Positions 63,072-64,000 of a stretch of 64,000 bases of DNA are shown here, piece by piece. Where the stretch lies: assembly GCA_024699855.1 (NCBI GenBank), contig JAMPIQ010000002.1:12648001-12712000 (forward strand), in the 5' to 3' direction. This DNA is from Aphelenchoides besseyi. Lineage: Eukaryota; Nematoda; Chromadorea; Rhabditida; Aphelenchoididae. The notes under the pieces were generated by a model. That model searched no databases. It worked only from the letters and a program-made list of their open reading frames with translations, and had not been told where the DNA came from. The translations under genes and the position numbers were made by a program. Position 1 is the stretch's first letter. Each line of letters begins with the position of its first letter.

Positions 63072-63701
63072 TTATTTGGTCTTTGCTCGAGCCTGCACAA
63101 TGACTGCCGTTGCTTTCTTCGACGACTTATCAGTTAACTTGTATGAAAGTTGATAGGGAGAATCGTCAGTCAAGAGCGAAATGATGCTTTTGTATTTGCT
63201 GAAGTCCAGTTTGATTGTGATGTTATGACGGCCCTTAGGAATCGGACAAGTGACACCATTGGTACATGCATCCAAGTTGCTCAATAAGCCAAAAGTAGGA
63301 ATCTGTAATTAGGAAGCATCAGTTCAATTACTTCTCATTTGCTTTACCTTGTGCCACGAACAACCACTCCAACCGCCCCAGCTGTAGATTTCGATGTCCA
63401 ATCGAATTTGACTATGTTGTGCCGAAGAATCGATGTCCATGATCACGTTGACTGGATTGGTCAACTTAATCGGATAAACTTCTTTACCTGGAATGAATCA
63501 ATAAGAAATTTAATCACTTTTTTATAATTAACCTTGTAAATCGGTGAATTTCATTGAATAAACTGTTCCGTCATTTTTTACTGTTGGATCAGGAAACCAA
63601 TTCACCTTCGTATCGGTGTTGTTTGGCCATTTCTCGCAGTTTTCTACTGCTCTTCCGGAAACAAACGTAACAAAAAGGAAAGCAAAGAGAAATTGGATCA
63701 T
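63072..63701 (-). CDS. ML-domain (MD-2/NPC2-like) secreted lipid-binding protein
   Basis: Three minus-strand exons, 63701-63533, 63487-63348 and 63302-63072, encode 179 residues with GT-AG junctions in phase. A clear signal peptide (MIQFLFAFLFVTFVSG) precedes an ML beta-sandwich with paired cysteines: ENCEKW, SGCSWHK, LDACTNGVTCPIPKG. The CPIPKG motif followed by a hydrophobic strand is the NPC2/ML signature (usually CP...G). Such proteins bind sterols, phospholipids or lipopolysaccharide in lysosomes or outside the cell. Cargo cannot be told from sequence. The gene is convergent with the cuticulin gene, with only about 150 bases between the stop codons. Confidence 0.9.
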
Positions 63702-64000
63702 CGTAAGTGAAGAACCGACCTTCGAATAAAAAGACGAATGTGCTCACGGAACAACTCACTTCCAGCTTTTATATGATTTCATTTGGTAATCTTCGTTCTG
63801 ATTAGGACGCAATAATTAAGCAGAATTCTTCGTCTGAACACTTAATGGGCGTGTGCCATGGGCAAAACACGCTGCTCACTGATAAGCTTCTTCCTTGAAG
63901 ATGCGTAATTATGAGAGGACGAATATCGCAACCATAATTTGTACGGACAAAGTATGAGTTTAATAAACCAATTCCATATTGTCGGTAAACAGTTTTTGTA
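63702..64000. other. Upstream flank of the ML-domain gene
   Basis: This stretch holds the promoter side of the ML-domain gene to the window edge. A TATA-like TTTTATATGA occurs near 63766-63775 (plus-strand reading), about 65-75 bases upstream of the ATG. No other gene is seen. Confidence 0.35.

Overview
The window reads as compact invertebrate nuclear DNA, most probably from a nematode. Conserved genes are split by many short introns (mostly 37-50 nt, GT...TTTCAG or TTTTAG), and protein families include a cuticulin-type vWA-ZP protein, a rootletin-like coiled coil and a nematode-rich SLC17/MFS transporter. No bacterial-style operons, tRNA, rRNA or CRISPR were seen. The species was not identified; the nematode call rests on gene content and intron style.

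Layout. 1-3221 (minus): N-terminal KS-AT part of fatty acid synthase, running off the left edge. 3222-10440: no gene I can support. 10441-11552 (minus): secreted Cys-rich protein with six exons. 13609-14960 (plus): JMJD4-type JmjC hydroxylase. 15292-17396 (plus): type II phosphatidylinositol 4-kinase. 17957-31008: accessory block with a 5' carboxylesterase pseudogene, a 165-bp solo LTR, I-PpoI-like (His-Cys box) endonuclease fragments, a CCHC-knuckle ORF, a gag remnant fused to a 5'-truncated Helitron helicase, a small secreted-protein gene, a Ulp1-like fragment and a 3' carboxylesterase fragment. 31009-33146 (plus): intact carboxylesterase. 33543-41394 (minus): rootletin-like coiled coil. 46537-49694 (plus): C3G/RAPGEF1-type Rap exchange factor. 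50149-53621 (plus): cytosolic aconitase/IRP1. 55550-57427 (plus): SLC17-like MFS transporter. 57947-58925 (plus): Rab6-like GTPase. 60103-62915 (plus): vWA-vWA-ZP cuticulin. 63072-63701 (minus): ML/NPC2-like secreted lipid-binding protein.

Most conserved genes are unrelated housekeeping or signalling genes. The membrane-traffic genes (PI4K2, Rab6-like) and the lipid genes (FASN, NPC2-like) look like chance neighbours. For ten spliced genes I traced every exon and checked that the reading phase closes; FASN was traced as far as the left edge.

The most interesting parts are: (i) the 17.9-31.0 kb block, where an esterase paralogue seems to have been split by about 11.5 kb of mobile DNA, including a repeated family of His-Cys-box endonuclease pieces next to a CCHC knuckle; and (ii) the aconitase gene, whose frame is intact over 903 codons but needs two non-canonical splice sites (a GA donor and a CG acceptor).
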